Positions 53,236-64,000 of a stretch of 64,000 nt of DNA are shown here, piece after piece. The stretch is from Nocardioides cavernae (lineage in GTDB: Bacteria > Actinomycetota > Actinomycetes > Propionibacteriales > Nocardioidaceae): contig NZ_JACCBW010000003.1 in assembly GCF_013410035.1 (NCBI RefSeq), forward strand, positions 269,670 to 333,669, in the 5' to 3' direction. The notes under the pieces are model-generated. The model searched no databases. It had not been told where the DNA came from and saw only the letters and a program-made list of their open reading frames with translations. Both the position numbers and the translations under genes were made by a program. Numbering within the stretch: position 1 is the stretch's first letter; every line of letters begins with the position of its first letter.

Positions 53236-53245
53236 CCTCCACGGT

Positions 53246-53286
53246 GGTCGAGTAGCCCGCGAGGCACGAGCGGGCGTATCGAGACC
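53246..53286. repeat. REP-like imperfect palindrome
   Basis: GGTCGAGTAGCCCGC and GCGGGCGTATCGAGACC form an imperfect hairpin around a 9-nt loop, between pepN and pyrG whose 3' ends converge. The sequence has the shape of dispersed actinobacterial palindromic repeats of the form GGTCTCGATACGC...CTACTCGACC. It may also act as a bidirectional terminator. I see one copy in this window. Confidence 0.6.
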
Positions 53287-53289
53287 CGC

Positions 53290-55885
<2,596 letters not shown>

Positions 55886-55889
<4 letters not shown>

Positions 55890-57085
55890 GGGAGGATTCC
55901 TCGTACGTTGTCGATCAGGTCGGACGTGGTGCTGCTGACGACCGGCGAGACGTCGTCGACCCACTCCTGGCCGACCGGCGTGACGCTGATGGCGGCCGCG
56001 AGGGCGAGGACGCCGGCGGCGAGCGCACCGACGAGGTGGCGCGGGCGCACCGCTCCGTCGTAGAGGCGCGGCACGGCGGCGGCGTCGACCAGGTCCGGGC
56101 CGACCTTGAGCCGGGTCAGGAACGTGCTCGCGAGCCCGCTGCGACGGCGGTCGAGGAACTCGTCGAGGGTGGCGTGCATGCCCACGCCGACGATCAGCGA
56201 AGCCTCGCGCGCGGACGCGAGGAGCAGCGCGGCGTCCTCCGTCGTGGCCGTGGTCTCGAAGCGCAGCGGGCGGATGCCGAGCCGCTCGAGCTGGTCGATC
56301 GCGCCGCGGGGTGCACCGCGCTCGACCAGGACGACGACGTCGCGGGCCTTGCGCAGCACTGCTGCGGAGGGCAGGTCGTCGGACGCGCCGGTCACCACGA
56401 CGACGTCGGGCCGGTGGCCGGCGCTCGCGAGTGCGTCGGCACCCCGGTCCACGCCGACGAGGACCGGGCGCTGCTCCTTGACGAACGGCTTGATGCCGCG
56501 CAGCTCCTCCTCCCAGCCGTGGGAGCGGACCGCGACGACGACCGCACGACCGGCCATCTCGGTGGCGGTCCGCGGGACGCCGTGGCCGTGCAGGAGCAGG
56601 TCCTGCTCGCGGCGGAGGAACTCCGTGCTGTTGTGGGTGAAGCTGTCGAGCTGGGCGGCCAGGCCCGAGCGCGCATCGCCCATCTCGGAGCGCACCAGGT
56701 CGGCGGTGAGCTCGCGGGCGTCCGCGACGAGGCTGTCGCCCGCGTGGACCGCTCCCCCGTCGATCCGCAGGGCGGCGCCGTCCCGGACCCGGTCGAACAC
56801 CTCGGAGCCCGCGCTGTCGACCACGGCGACGCCCGCCTCGACGAGCAGCTCGGGGCCGAGGTTGGGGTAGCGCCCGGAGATCATCGGGCTGGCGTTGACG
56901 ACCCCCACGACCCCGGCGTCGACGAGCGCCTGCGCGGTCTCGCGGTCCATGTCGAGGTGGTCGAGGACCGCGATGTCACCGGCGTGCAGCCGTCCGAGGA
57001 CGCTGGCGGTACGGCGGTGGACCCGGGCGGGACCGTGCACGCCGGGCAGGTGGGGGGCTGGACGGGAGCGGACTGCGAACTTCAT
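55886..57085 (-). CDS. steA: SteA, cytokinetic-ring-associated protein
   Basis: 399 residues from ATG 57085. Conserved segments are DIAVLDHLDMDRETAQALVD, GVVNASPMISGRYPNLGPE and VVVAVRSHGWEEELRGIKP, then RPVLVGVDRGADALASAG. A single C-terminal helix (HLVGALAAGVLALAAAISV) tethers it to the membrane, with a short tail. In corynebacteria SteA/SteB work together in the division-associated envelope layer. It is encoded between recN and steB, matching known actinobacterial gene order. Confidence 0.86.
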
Positions 57086-57100
57086 GACCGCGCCATGGTG

Positions 57101-58873
57101 TCAGCCGCGACCCTGCCTCTCCGGGAGGCACGCCCGCTCGGGCGCGGCGGCGTCGAGCAGCTCCCGGGCGTGCGCGCGAGCACTGTCGGAGTCCTCCACG
57201 CCGGCGAGCATCCGCGACAGCTCCCGCTCGCGGTCCGCCTCGGCGAGGGAGATCAGGCCGGAGGTGGTGACCGAGCCGTCGCTGGCCTTGTGGACCACGA
57301 CGTGGCGGTCGGCGTACGCCGCGACCTGGGGCAGGTGGGTGACGACGAGCACCTGGGACGTACGCGCCAGCGCGGCAAGCCGGCGGCCGACCTCGATGGC
57401 GGCCTTGCCCCCGACCCCCGCGTCCACCTCGTCGAAGACGAACGTCGGCACCGAGCCGGTCTCGGCCAGCGACACCTCGAGCGCGAGCATGACGCGCGAG
57501 AGCTCGCCGCCCGACGCGCCCTTGTGGAGCGGACGGGCGTCGGCACCGGTGTTGGCCGCGAGGAGGAACTCGACGTCGTCCACGCCGTGCGACGTCGCCC
57601 GGAGCCACCGGCCGTCGACGAGGAGCTGCGGACCGGCCGGCACCTCGGGCGCCGGCGTCTCCTGCTGGCTCACCGCGATCGTCACCGTCGCGTGCGGCAT
57701 CGCCAGTGACGTCAGCTCGTCGCTCACCGCGGCGCCGAGGCGCTCGGCGGCGACGCTCCGCTGACGGGTGAGCCTGGCGGCCAGGTCGCCGAGCTCGCCA
57801 CGGATCCGGTCGCGCCGCGCCTCGAGCTCACCGATGTGGCCGTCGGTGTCCTCGAGGTCGAGGAGCCGCTTCGCACCGTCCTCGGCCCACGCCAGGACCT
57901 CGTCGATGGTCTCGCCGTACTTACGCGTCAGCGCCGTGAGCGCGGCCCTCCGCTCGGAGACCGCGGCGAGACGCGCCGGGTCGGTCTCCAGTGACGCGGC
58001 GTAGGAGGCGACGTCGCCGGCCACGTCGACCAGCAGGTGGCCGAGCTCGGCAAGCCGGTCGGCGAGCTCGCCCGCCGTCGCGTCGTGCTCGCGCACCCCC
58101 TCGAGGGCCTGGCGCGCCGCGCTGGTGGTCGCGAGCGCGTCGGTGGCCCCGTCCTCGCTCGAGAGCGCCTCGCGGGCGGTCTCCGCGGCGGTGCGCAGAG
58201 TGTCGGCGAACCCCAGCCGCGTCTCCTCGGCGGCGAGCTCCGCATCCTCACCCGGACGCGGGTCGACGGCCTCCACCTCCCCGAGGCCGAAGCGCAGCTG
58301 GTCGGCCTCACGCGCACGTTCGCGGGCGGAGCCGATCACCTCCGCGAGCGTCCGCTCGGTCGCAGCCAGCTCGGCCCACAGCTCGGCGTACGCCCCCGCG
58401 GTCCGCGCGAGCTCCTCGCCCCCGAACCGGTCGAGCGACGCCCGCTGTGCGCCGGCCTTCAACAGGCGGTGCTGGTCGGACTGCCCGTGCACCGCGACGA
58501 GCGGCTCTGCCACCTCCGCGAGCGTGGTCACCGGCACCGAGGCGCCGCCGACCCAGGCACGCGAGCGGCCCTGCGCTGCGACGTTGCGGGCGAGCACGAC
58601 CTGGTCGTCCTCGACCTCACCGCCGGACTCCTCGACCGCGGTGCGGAAGCCGACGAGGTCACCCGCGGCGACGACGCCCTCGACCCGCGCCTGGCGTGCA
58701 CCGGACCGCACGGCGCCCGAGTCGGCACGACCGCCCAGCAGCAGCCCCAGCGCGGTGACGACCATCGTCTTGCCGGCGCCGGTCTCACCGGTGATCACGG
58801 TCAGGCCGGGTCCGAGCTCCAGGGTGGAGGACTCGATCACCCCGAGCTGACTGATCCGCAGCTCCTCAAGCAT
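57101..58873 (-). CDS. recN: DNA repair protein RecN
   Basis: 590 residues from ATG 58873. It has the ATPase Walker A VITGETGAGKTMVVTALG and the signature LHKGASGGELSRVMLALEV, with Walker B FVFDEVDAGVGGKAAIEV. The middle is a long coiled coil with ISQLGVIESSTLELGPG at the start and VVTHLPQVAAYADRHVVV in the D-loop/H-loop region. RecN is an SMC-like protein for double-strand-break repair. It overlaps the nadK stop by 8 nt and precedes steA. Confidence 0.95.
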   Translation of the reverse strand: MLEELRISQLGVIESSTLELGPGLTVITGETGAGKTMVVTALGLLLGGRADSGAVRSGARQARVEGVVAAGDLVGFRTAVEESGGEVEDDQVVLARNVAAQGRSRAWVGGASVPVTTLAEVAEPLVAVHGQSDQHRLLKAGAQRASLDRFGGEELARTAGAYAELWAELAATERTLAEVIGSARERAREADQLRFGLGEVEAVDPRPGEDAELAAEETRLGFADTLRTAAETAREALSSEDGATDALATTSAARQALEGVREHDATAGELADRLAELGHLLVDVAGDVASYAASLETDPARLAAVSERRAALTALTRKYGETIDEVLAWAEDGAKRLLDLEDTDGHIGELEARRDRIRGELGDLAARLTRQRSVAAERLGAAVSDELTSLAMPHATVTIAVSQQETPAPEVPAGPQLLVDGRWLRATSHGVDDVEFLLAANTGADARPLHKGASGGELSRVMLALEVSLAETGSVPTFVFDEVDAGVGGKAAIEVGRRLAALARTSQVLVVTHLPQVAAYADRHVVVHKASDGSVTTSGLISLAEADRERELSRMLAGVEDSDSARAHARELLDAAAPERACLPERQGRG

Positions 58874-59825
58874 CGTGCTCACCCCCGTCGCGCCGACGAC
58901 GCTCCGCCGCGCCTCGCCAGCCCTCGACCGGGAGGCCGAACTTCGCGACGAGCCGGTCGGTGAACGGTGCCCGGTGCAGCCGGACCAGGCGTACGGGCCG
59001 CGCACCCCGACGGACCTCGATCCGGGCTCCCGGCGGAAGGTCGACGGTGCGGCGACCGTCGCACCACAGCACCCCGGACCCCTCGGTGTTGGAGAGGACC
59101 TCCACCGCCAGCACCGAGGTCGGCGCGACGACCATCGGTCGGGCGAACAGCGCGTGCGCGCTCAGCGGCACCATCAGCAGCGCCTCGACCTCGGGCCACA
59201 CGACGGGGCCGCCGGCACTGAAGTTGTACGCCGTCGACCCGGTCGGGGTCGCGCAGACCACGCCGTCGCAGCCCCAGCGCGAGAGCGGACGGTCATCGAC
59301 CTCGACCACGACCTCCAGCATGCGCTCGCGGGCGGCCTTCTCGACACTCGCCTCGTTGAGCGCGAACGTGGAGAACATGGTCTCGTTGTCGACCTTGACG
59401 CGGACGTCCAACGTCAGCCGGTCCTCGGCCGTGTAGTCGCGGGCGACGATCGAGGCGATCGTCGCGTCGACGTCCTCCGGCTCGGCCTCCGCCAGGAACC
59501 CGACGTGCCCGAGGTTGATGCCGAGCAGGGGCGTGCTGGTCTCGTGGGTCAGCTCGGCTGCCCGCAGGATCGAGCCGTCCCCACCGATGACCAGCACCAG
59601 CTCGCAGTCCTCGCCGGGCACGTCGTCGGGTGCGGTCGTCTCGACGAGCCCGTCCTCTGCCTCGAGCCCGAGGTCGGCGGCCTCGTCGACCAGGAGGCGC
59701 ACGCCCACGCCGTGGGTGGTGAGTGCCTGCACACAGGCCCGGGCGACCTCGCGCACTTCCTCACGGCCGGTGTGGGCGAGCACGAGCACCCGACGCTGGG
59801 GGCTCGCGGAGGTCTCGACTGTCAC
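58866..59825 (-). CDS. nadK: NAD kinase
   Basis: 319 residues from ATG 59825. The motifs are LVIGGDGSILRAAELT (GGDG), TFALNEASVEK (NE), CATPTGSTAYNFSAGGPVV (GSTAY) and LLGINLGHVGFLAEAEPED. NadK makes NADP from NAD. It lies between tlyA (4-nt overlap) and recN, the standard actinobacterial order. Its length and motif spacing are typical. Confidence 0.96.
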   Translation of the reverse strand: MTVETSASPQRRVLVLAHTGREEVREVARACVQALTTHGVGVRLLVDEAADLGLEAEDGLVETTAPDDVPGEDCELVLVIGGDGSILRAAELTHETSTPLLGINLGHVGFLAEAEPEDVDATIASIVARDYTAEDRLTLDVRVKVDNETMFSTFALNEASVEKAARERMLEVVVEVDDRPLSRWGCDGVVCATPTGSTAYNFSAGGPVVWPEVEALLMVPLSAHALFARPMVVAPTSVLAVEVLSNTEGSGVLWCDGRRTVDLPPGARIEVRRGARPVRLVRLHRAPFTDRLVAKFGLPVEGWRGAAERRRRDGGEHDA

Positions 59826-60661
59826 TGGTCCACCCTCTCACCCGCCACCCCCAGCGAGGCCGCACGATCGACCTCGGCGCGGATGTCGTCGGCATCGACC
59901 GCGGGGGCACCACGACGCAGCAGCAGGAAGAACTCGACGTTGCCCGAAGGCCCGGGCAGCGGGCTCACGGTCACGGCGACCGCACCCCAGCCGCGCGCGG
60001 CCGCGAGGTCGGCGATCGTCGTGACGGCCTCGGCGCGCAACGCGAGGTCGCGCACGACCCCTCCCTTGCCGACGCGGTCCTTGCCCACCTCGAACTGCGG
60101 CTTCACCATCAAGGCCAGCTCGCCGTCCTCGCGCGTCACCGACAGGAGGGGGTCGAGCACGAGCGCCAGCGAGATGAAGGAGAGGTCACCGACGACGAGG
60201 TCGACGGGTTCGCCGACGACGTCGAGGTCCAGCTCGCGGATGTTGGTCCGGTCGTGGACCTGCACCCGGTCGTCGCTCTGCAGCGACCAGGCGAGCTGGC
60301 CGTAGCCGACGTCCACGGCGACCACCTCACGCGCACCCGCCCGCAGCAGGACGTCGGTGAACCCGCCGGTCGAGGCCCCGGCGTCGAGGCACCGTCTGCC
60401 ACGGACGGTGAGGCCGTGGTCGGCGAACACCTCGAGCGCGCCGGCCAGCTTGTGCCCACCCCGCGACACGTAGTCCACGGATGTCGGGTCGTCCTTGACC
60501 ACGATGGCCACGTCCGTGGTCACGCCCGTCGCGGGCTTGGTGGCCGGAGCCCCGGAGACGCTCACGCGGCCCGCCGCCACCAGCTCGCTGGCGTGCTCGC
60601 GCGAGCGAGCCAGGCCGCGCCGGACGAGCTCCTGGTCCAGGCGAAGTCGTCTGGGGGGCAC
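59822..60661 (-). CDS. tlyA: TlyA-type rRNA 2'-O-methyltransferase
   Basis: 279 residues. The N-terminal S4 domain is LDQELVRRGLARSREHASE with LVAAGRVSVSGAPA. The Rossmann methyltransferase domain has CLDAGASTGGFTDVLLRAG (SAM motif I) and VVAVDVGYGQLAWSL, then LVVGDLSFISLALVL (D of the K-D-K-E set). In mycobacteria TlyA methylates 16S and 23S rRNA. The upstream small gene and downstream nadK are conserved neighbours. The start is taken at 60661 from the S4 domain position. Confidence 0.92.
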   Translation of the reverse strand: MPPRRLRLDQELVRRGLARSREHASELVAAGRVSVSGAPATKPATGVTTDVAIVVKDDPTSVDYVSRGGHKLAGALEVFADHGLTVRGRRCLDAGASTGGFTDVLLRAGAREVVAVDVGYGQLAWSLQSDDRVQVHDRTNIRELDLDVVGEPVDLVVGDLSFISLALVLDPLLSVTREDGELALMVKPQFEVGKDRVGKGGVVRDLALRAEAVTTIADLAAARGWGAVAVTVSPLPGPSGNVEFFLLLRRGAPAVDADDIRAEVDRAASLGVAGERVDQ

Positions 60662-60665
60662 GGGG

Positions 60666-60878
60666 TCAGACGTCCCGGTCGTCGCCGGCGGGATCGGGCT
60701 GGGCGTCGAGAGCGCGCCGCAGCTGCTCGTGTGCGCGCTCGAAGACCTGGACGTGCTCGCCGACGGGCGCGTCGACGACCGCGGTCACCTCCGCCAGCAC
60801 GCGGTCGACCGCCTCGATGCCGGTCGGCTCGTAGTCGACCGCCGCCGGACGGGGCAGCTCGTCGCGGACGTCTTCCAT
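60666..60878 (-). CDS. Small conserved hypothetical between HAD phosphatase and tlyA
   Basis: 70 residues from ATG 60878, starting MEDVRDELPRPAAVDYEPT. It is acidic and mostly helical (GIEAVDRVLAEVTAVVDAP, FERAHEQLRRALDAQ). A gene of this size and type is often found between the NagD-like phosphatase and tlyA in actinobacteria. It has no known function. A gap of only 4 nt to tlyA suggests translational coupling. Confidence 0.7.
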   Translation of the reverse strand: MEDVRDELPRPAAVDYEPTGIEAVDRVLAEVTAVVDAPVGEHVQVFERAHEQLRRALDAQPDPAGDDRDV

Positions 60879-60888
60879 GGCCGCGAGC

Positions 60889-61908
60889 CTACTCGGCACC
60901 GAGGACACGGACCGGCCCGGGCGGGCGGGCGTCGGCGACGTCCGCGGGTGACCCGCTCGCATCCAGGCGGAGCCAGCAGGCGGTCGCCGCGACGCGCCAC
61001 CAGTCGCGTACGTCGCCGTCCCCCGTCACCTCGAGCCGCCCGTCCCGGACAGTCGCCCGCCATCCGCCCAGCTCGGCGGACTCGTCCGAGGTGATGGGGA
61101 CCGGATGCGGCTCGAACAGCCCCTCGAGCGTCGGCGCGATGTAGCTCGGCCGCAGCTCCGGCGTCGCCGTCGCCAGGTCCTCCAGCCACGTGACCCCCGT
61201 CAGCACGAGCAGGGACGGTATGTCGATGGCGTGGGCGCCCTCGATGTCGGTGTCGAGACGGTCGCCGACCATGATCGGTCGGTCTCCCCCGACCCGACGG
61301 ACGGTCTCGTCCATCAGAGGTTTCTCCGGCTTGCCGGCGACGGTCGCCTCGACCCCGGCGAAGGACGTGATCGTGCGCACGAGCACCCCGTGACCGGGAG
61401 CGAGACCGTAGGGCGTGGGGATGGTGAGGTCCGCGTTGCTGGCCACGTAGGGCAGACCGTCCCTGATCAAGGTGCTGGCCCTCATGATGTCGCGCCACCG
61501 GACGTCCGGTCCGTATCCGCTCACCACGGCGACGGCGCCCTCGGGGTCCTCGACCGGCTCGAGCCCGGCCTCGACGAGTGCGACCCGCAGGCCCTCTCCC
61601 CCGAGCACGAGGATCTTCGCCCCCGAGCCGTGCTCCTCGGCCAGGAGCCGGGCGGCCGCCTGCGCCGAGGTCACGACGTCCCCCGGCTCCGCGCTCACGC
61701 CCACACCGACGAGCTTCTCCGCCACCTGGGCCGGCGTCCGCGACGCGTTGTTGGTCACGAAGGCGACGTGGCGGCCGGTCTCGCGGATCCGATCGATCCG
61801 GGCGGCCACGCCGTCGACGGCGTCGCTGCCGACGTAGACCACACCGTCCAGGTCGAACATGACCAGGTCGTGCGCCTCCAGGATCGGAGACCTCGACTCC
61901 TCGAGCAT
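60889..61908 (-). CDS. HAD-IIA family phosphatase (NagD/PGP-like)
   Basis: 339 residues from ATG 61908 with a GAGGGG-like site. The HAD motifs are VMFDLDGVVYVGSDAVDG (I), FVTNNASRTPAQVAEKL (II), GKPEKPLMDETV (III Lys) and IMVGDRLDTDIEGAHA (IV). The HAD-IIA class acts on 2-phosphoglycolate, pyridoxal phosphate or NMP. The C-terminal ~50 residues beyond the HAD core are divergent (GWRATVRDGRLEVTGDGD). It starts the tlyA-nadK-recN transcription unit, divergent from the DUF1015 gene. Confidence 0.88.
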   Translation of the reverse strand: MLEESRSPILEAHDLVMFDLDGVVYVGSDAVDGVAARIDRIRETGRHVAFVTNNASRTPAQVAEKLVGVGVSAEPGDVVTSAQAAARLLAEEHGSGAKILVLGGEGLRVALVEAGLEPVEDPEGAVAVVSGYGPDVRWRDIMRASTLIRDGLPYVASNADLTIPTPYGLAPGHGVLVRTITSFAGVEATVAGKPEKPLMDETVRRVGGDRPIMVGDRLDTDIEGAHAIDIPSLLVLTGVTWLEDLATATPELRPSYIAPTLEGLFEPHPVPITSDESAELGGWRATVRDGRLEVTGDGDVRDWWRVAATACWLRLDASGSPADVADARPPGPVRVLGAE

Positions 61909-61944
61909 GCTCCACCCCTCTCCGGATCGGGACGAACGTCCCCC

Positions 61945-61950
61945 TACGAT
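61945..61950 (+). promoter_or_regulatory. -10 element of the DUF1015 gene
   Basis: TACGAT ends 6 nt before ATG 61957, so a leaderless transcript is likely. Confidence 0.45.
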
Positions 61951-61956
61951 GCTCCG

Positions 61957-63075
61957 ATGGACCCCGCCGTTGTCGTGCCCCCGCATGTGGCACGGCCCGT
62001 CGAGCTCCTGCCGTTCAAGGCCGTGATGCTGGCTCCGGACCGCGTGGGCGATCCCGCGTCCGCACGAGCTCTCGCGCGACCCTACCGCGACGTCGCGGCC
62101 CGGCTGACGCAGTGGATCGAGCGTGGACTTGCGGTCTCCGACACGGCTCCCGCGGTCTACCTCCACGAGTACACCGCCGGTGGGTTGACCGTCCGTGGAC
62201 TGGTGGGCGCCCTCCGTGTGTCCCGGCGGGCCGACTCCCTCGGTGAACGTGCCGTCTGGCCCCACGAGGCGATCCACCCCGAGCAGGCCGGCGAGCTCGC
62301 TGACCGCATGTGGCAGATGGACCTCAACCCGGCTCCCATCCTCCTGGTCCACCACGGTCGTGCGGCCCTGCGGGACCTGGTCTCGCGCATCGCGACCGGA
62401 CGACCCGACTGGCGCTACCTCGACCGCACGGGCCAGCGCCAGCGGATCTGGGCGATCCGGGACGAGGCCGTCCTCGCCGAGATCGGGGACCTCCTCGCGC
62501 GGACGAGCTGCCTCGTGGCCGACGGCCACCACCGGTACGCCGCCTACCTCCGGCTGCAGCAGGAGCACCCCGGCAGTGCGTGGGACGCCGGTCTCGCGAT
62601 GCTGGTCGACCAGCACGACACCCCTCTCTTCCTCGGCGCGATCCATCGCACGCTGCCGGGAGCCCTGCTCCAGGACCTCGTCGATGCCGCGACCACAGCG
62701 GGCGCGCAGGTGACGCCGCAAACGCGCCACGAGGCGCTGGGCGCGCTCGACAGCACTCATGTCGTCCTCACCGACGGGGACGAGTGGCGCGCCGTAGGGC
62801 CACTCGAGCTGGACCACGAGGCAGCCGTCTCCTGGCTCCACGCACGGGTGTTGGCCAGGCTGGCGGCGCCACCGACCCGCGTCGCGTACCACCACACCGT
62901 CGAAGACGCCCTCGAGGCGGCCTCGGCATCCGCGCCGGCGGTGCTGCTGCCGAGTCCGCACTTCGACCAGGTACGCGCGCTCGTCGAGGCCGGCGGCCTG
63001 CTCCCCGAGAAGGCGACGTCGTTCCAGCCCAAACCGAGCCTGGGCGTCCTCATGCGGCCGATGAGCGACGCATGA
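61957..63075 (+). CDS. DUF1015 family protein
   Basis: 372 residues from ATG 61957. It contains the family landmarks YLHEYTAGGLTVRGLVGAL, WPHEAIHPEQAGELADRM, SCLVADGHHRYAAYLRLQ (the DGHHR motif) and PLFLGAIHRTLPGALLQDL. DUF1015 proteins are a conserved group with unknown biochemical role; the DGHHR motif suggests a catalytic or nucleotide-binding site. The 3' end overlaps the convergent SSB gene by 26 nt. There is no signal peptide. Confidence 0.88.
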   Translation: MDPAVVVPPHVARPVELLPFKAVMLAPDRVGDPASARALARPYRDVAARLTQWIERGLAVSDTAPAVYLHEYTAGGLTVRGLVGALRVSRRADSLGERAVWPHEAIHPEQAGELADRMWQMDLNPAPILLVHHGRAALRDLVSRIATGRPDWRYLDRTGQRQRIWAIRDEAVLAEIGDLLARTSCLVADGHHRYAAYLRLQQEHPGSAWDAGLAMLVDQHDTPLFLGAIHRTLPGALLQDLVDAATTAGAQVTPQTRHEALGALDSTHVVLTDGDEWRAVGPLELDHEAAVSWLHARVLARLAAPPTRVAYHHTVEDALEAASASAPAVLLPSPHFDQVRALVEAGGLLPEKATSFQPKPSLGVLMRPMSDA

Positions 63076-63433
63076 TCCTCGCGGACGTCGCCTCGACCTC
63101 GACCCGGGACCTGGTCGTTCCCCCTGCTTGGTAGAACCGGCACCGGATCGCGCCGGTCACCTCCACGAGATCTCCCGTACGCCAGGTCGCGATGCTGCGC
63201 CGCAGCCGCGGCGCCCACGCGGTGCACGGCACCGAGTCCGTGTGCTTGCGCGCCGTCGTACGGGATCCCGCACGCCGCTCGGGCGGGCGCGGGACCGCGA
63301 TCCGGAACGTCACGAGCGCGTCACCGCTCGGCAGCTCGACGAGCACCGGCTCCCCGCTGATCCGGCCGACCAGGCGTACCTCGTTGATCACGCCCTCGGC
63401 CATGTCCGTCATGTCGTGCTGTGTCTTCGTCAC
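63050..63433 (-). CDS. Short single-stranded-DNA-binding protein paralogue
   Basis: 127 residues from GTG 63433, with AGGAGG 8 nt upstream. The OB-fold is seen in VINEVRLVGRISGEPVLVE, LVTFRIAVPRPPERRAG, CTAWAPRLRRSIATWRTGD and VEVTGAIRCRFYQAGGTTR. The protein ends at RIMRRSSAA, so it lacks the Gly-rich linker and acidic tip of the main SSB that recruit replication partners. That suggests an accessory SsbB-like role (for example in DNA uptake or differentiation). It lies 152 bp downstream of the 5S rRNA terminator, same strand. Confidence 0.82.
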   Translation of the reverse strand: MTKTQHDMTDMAEGVINEVRLVGRISGEPVLVELPSGDALVTFRIAVPRPPERRAGSRTTARKHTDSVPCTAWAPRLRRSIATWRTGDLVEVTGAIRCRFYQAGGTTRSRVEVEATSARIMRRSSAA

Positions 63434-63585
63434 AGTGCACCTCCTGCAACGACTTTCCACGCGGGCTCGGACATTGCGACGCGTCTGCACGATTCCCCTG
63501 TGGAGAACGGCGAACACGGGGACGCTGTGGAGAGTTGGTGGCCAGGCACGTCCGGTACCGGTCGAACGAGAGGCCGGACACGCAA

Positions 63586-63615
63586 AAGTGGGGCCACCCG
63601 AAGGTGACCCCACTT
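63586..63615 (-). terminator. rRNA operon terminator with UUCG loop
   Basis: On the minus strand AAGTGGGGTCACC (63603-63615 on the plus strand) and GGTGGCCCCACTT pair over 13 positions (one G-U) around a TTCG tetraloop, followed by TTTGCG. It lies 12 nt past the 5S rRNA 3' end. It is a classic strong intrinsic terminator. Confidence 0.9.
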
Positions 63616-63627
63616 CCACAATGTATG

Positions 63628-63746
63628 TCCGGCGGCGTCCTACTCTCCCACAACCTCTCGGTTGCAGTACCATCGGCGCTGAAAGGCTTAACTTCCGGGT
63701 TCGGTATGGGACCGGGTGTTTCCCGTTTCGCTATGGCCGCCGTAAC
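63628..63746 (-). rRNA. rrf: 5S ribosomal RNA
   Basis: The minus-strand ~119-nt sequence begins GTTACGGCGGCCATAGCG and ends near GACGCCGCCGGAC, so the terminal stem (CGGCGG with CCGCCG) closes. Conserved internal blocks are present: CCCGGTCCCATACCGAACC, GGAAGTTAAGCC and GATGGTACTGC. Exact ends are uncertain by a few bases. The terminator follows 12 nt downstream. Confidence 0.95.
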
Positions 63747-63942
63747 TCTTTCAACCTGTCCACACCCACCCCCCTGGATGTTGGGGGGTGTGTGGGTTTG
63801 TTGGTTGGGAACTGCTTAGTGGACGCGAACAGCTGTGCTGTTGGTGTGGTGCGCGGTGTTGTCACGTGTTCACACACTTTGGTTCACACACTGATCGTGG
63901 TGACTTGGGTGGTGTGGTGGTGTGTGGTTGTGTACGTGGTTG
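63747..63942 (-). other. Internal spacer between 23S and 5S rRNA
   Basis: This ~196-nt spacer holds a hairpin near the 5S side (CCCCCC at 63769-63774 with GGGGGG at 63783-63788 plus flanking pairs) likely used in processing. The direct repeat GTTCACACAC appears twice around 63870-63890. No tRNA is present. Part may be 23S precursor trailer. Confidence 0.6.
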
Positions 63943-64000
63943 GGACAAGCCCTCGGCCTATTAGTACCGGTCGGCTGGGCATTACTGCTGTACACCTCCG
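63943..64000 (-). rRNA. rrl: 23S ribosomal RNA, 3' end only
   Basis: On the minus strand, the typical actinobacterial 3' terminal sequence appears: CCGACCGGTACTAATAGGCC, then GAGGGCTTGTCC. The rest of the gene lies beyond the right edge. The 3' end is placed at ~63943 by similarity to known ends and is approximate. Confidence 0.9.

Noticed and set aside
63746..63942. A tRNA within the rRNA spacer
   Set aside because: No cloverleaf can be drawn; the region is GT-rich with hairpins only.

Overview
The window is high-GC DNA with typical actinobacterial content: DUF4193, SteA/SteB, an AfsR-type regulator, an XPF-like ERCC4 nuclease, many GTG starts and many leaderless -10/start arrangements. The housekeeping order (HAD phosphatase, tlyA, nadK, recN, steA, steB, pyrG, NUDIX, ald, xerD, parA, ribbon-helix-helix protein, scpA, scpB, rluB, aroH, tyrA, cmk, plsC, der) and the gene complement suggest a chromosomal segment of a Nocardioides-like member of the Propionibacteriales/Nocardioidaceae. 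The taxonomic guess is inference. There are no phage genes, transposases, plasmid functions or CRISPR arrays.

Region 1 (1-16.5 kb) is mostly envelope stress, signalling and transport. It begins with a truncated FtsX-type ABC permease, its ATPase and a NarL-type two-component system. An SGNH hydrolase, a compact XPF-like nuclease, an AI-2E-type permease translationally coupled to an ATP-grasp protein, and DUF4193 follow. Then come a secreted serine hydrolase, an OmpR-type regulator with a degenerate receiver, an SQR-like flavoprotein, a methyltransferase, a polar amino-acid ABC importer (ATPase plus fused binding protein/permease) and a second serine hydrolase. The ABC ATPase promoter and the secreted hydrolase promoter share the same palindrome and the same -10 element at exactly the same spacing.

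Region 2 (16.5-29.8 kb) is accessory. It holds a very large secreted protein with two seven-bladed RCC1 propellers and six Ig-like repeats, a VOC protein and small orphan proteins. It also holds a mechanosensitive-channel-like protein with a nearby TetR gene and TetR-type palindrome, a GNAT enzyme, a pair of DUF3592-like membrane proteins, a secreted zinc metallopeptidase, a 50-residue membrane protein, a GyrI-like remnant and tRNA-Pro(GGG).

Region 3 (29.8-62 kb) is the conserved minus-strand core cluster for chromosome segregation (ParA, ScpA, ScpB, XerD), ribosome and RNA maturation (Der, RluB, TlyA), tyrosine synthesis (AroH, TyrA), nucleotide and cofactor supply (PyrG, Cmk, NadK) and DNA repair (RecN). 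Three insertions interrupt it: an AraC regulator with a VOC protein; a DUF3516-type helicase with a DrrAB-like ABC exporter and an AfsR-like regulator; and an M1 aminopeptidase.

Region 4 (62-64 kb) has a DUF1015 protein, a short SSB paralogue without an acidic tail, a strong rRNA terminator, 5S rRNA and the 3' end of 23S rRNA, the last two on the minus strand and continuing past the right edge.
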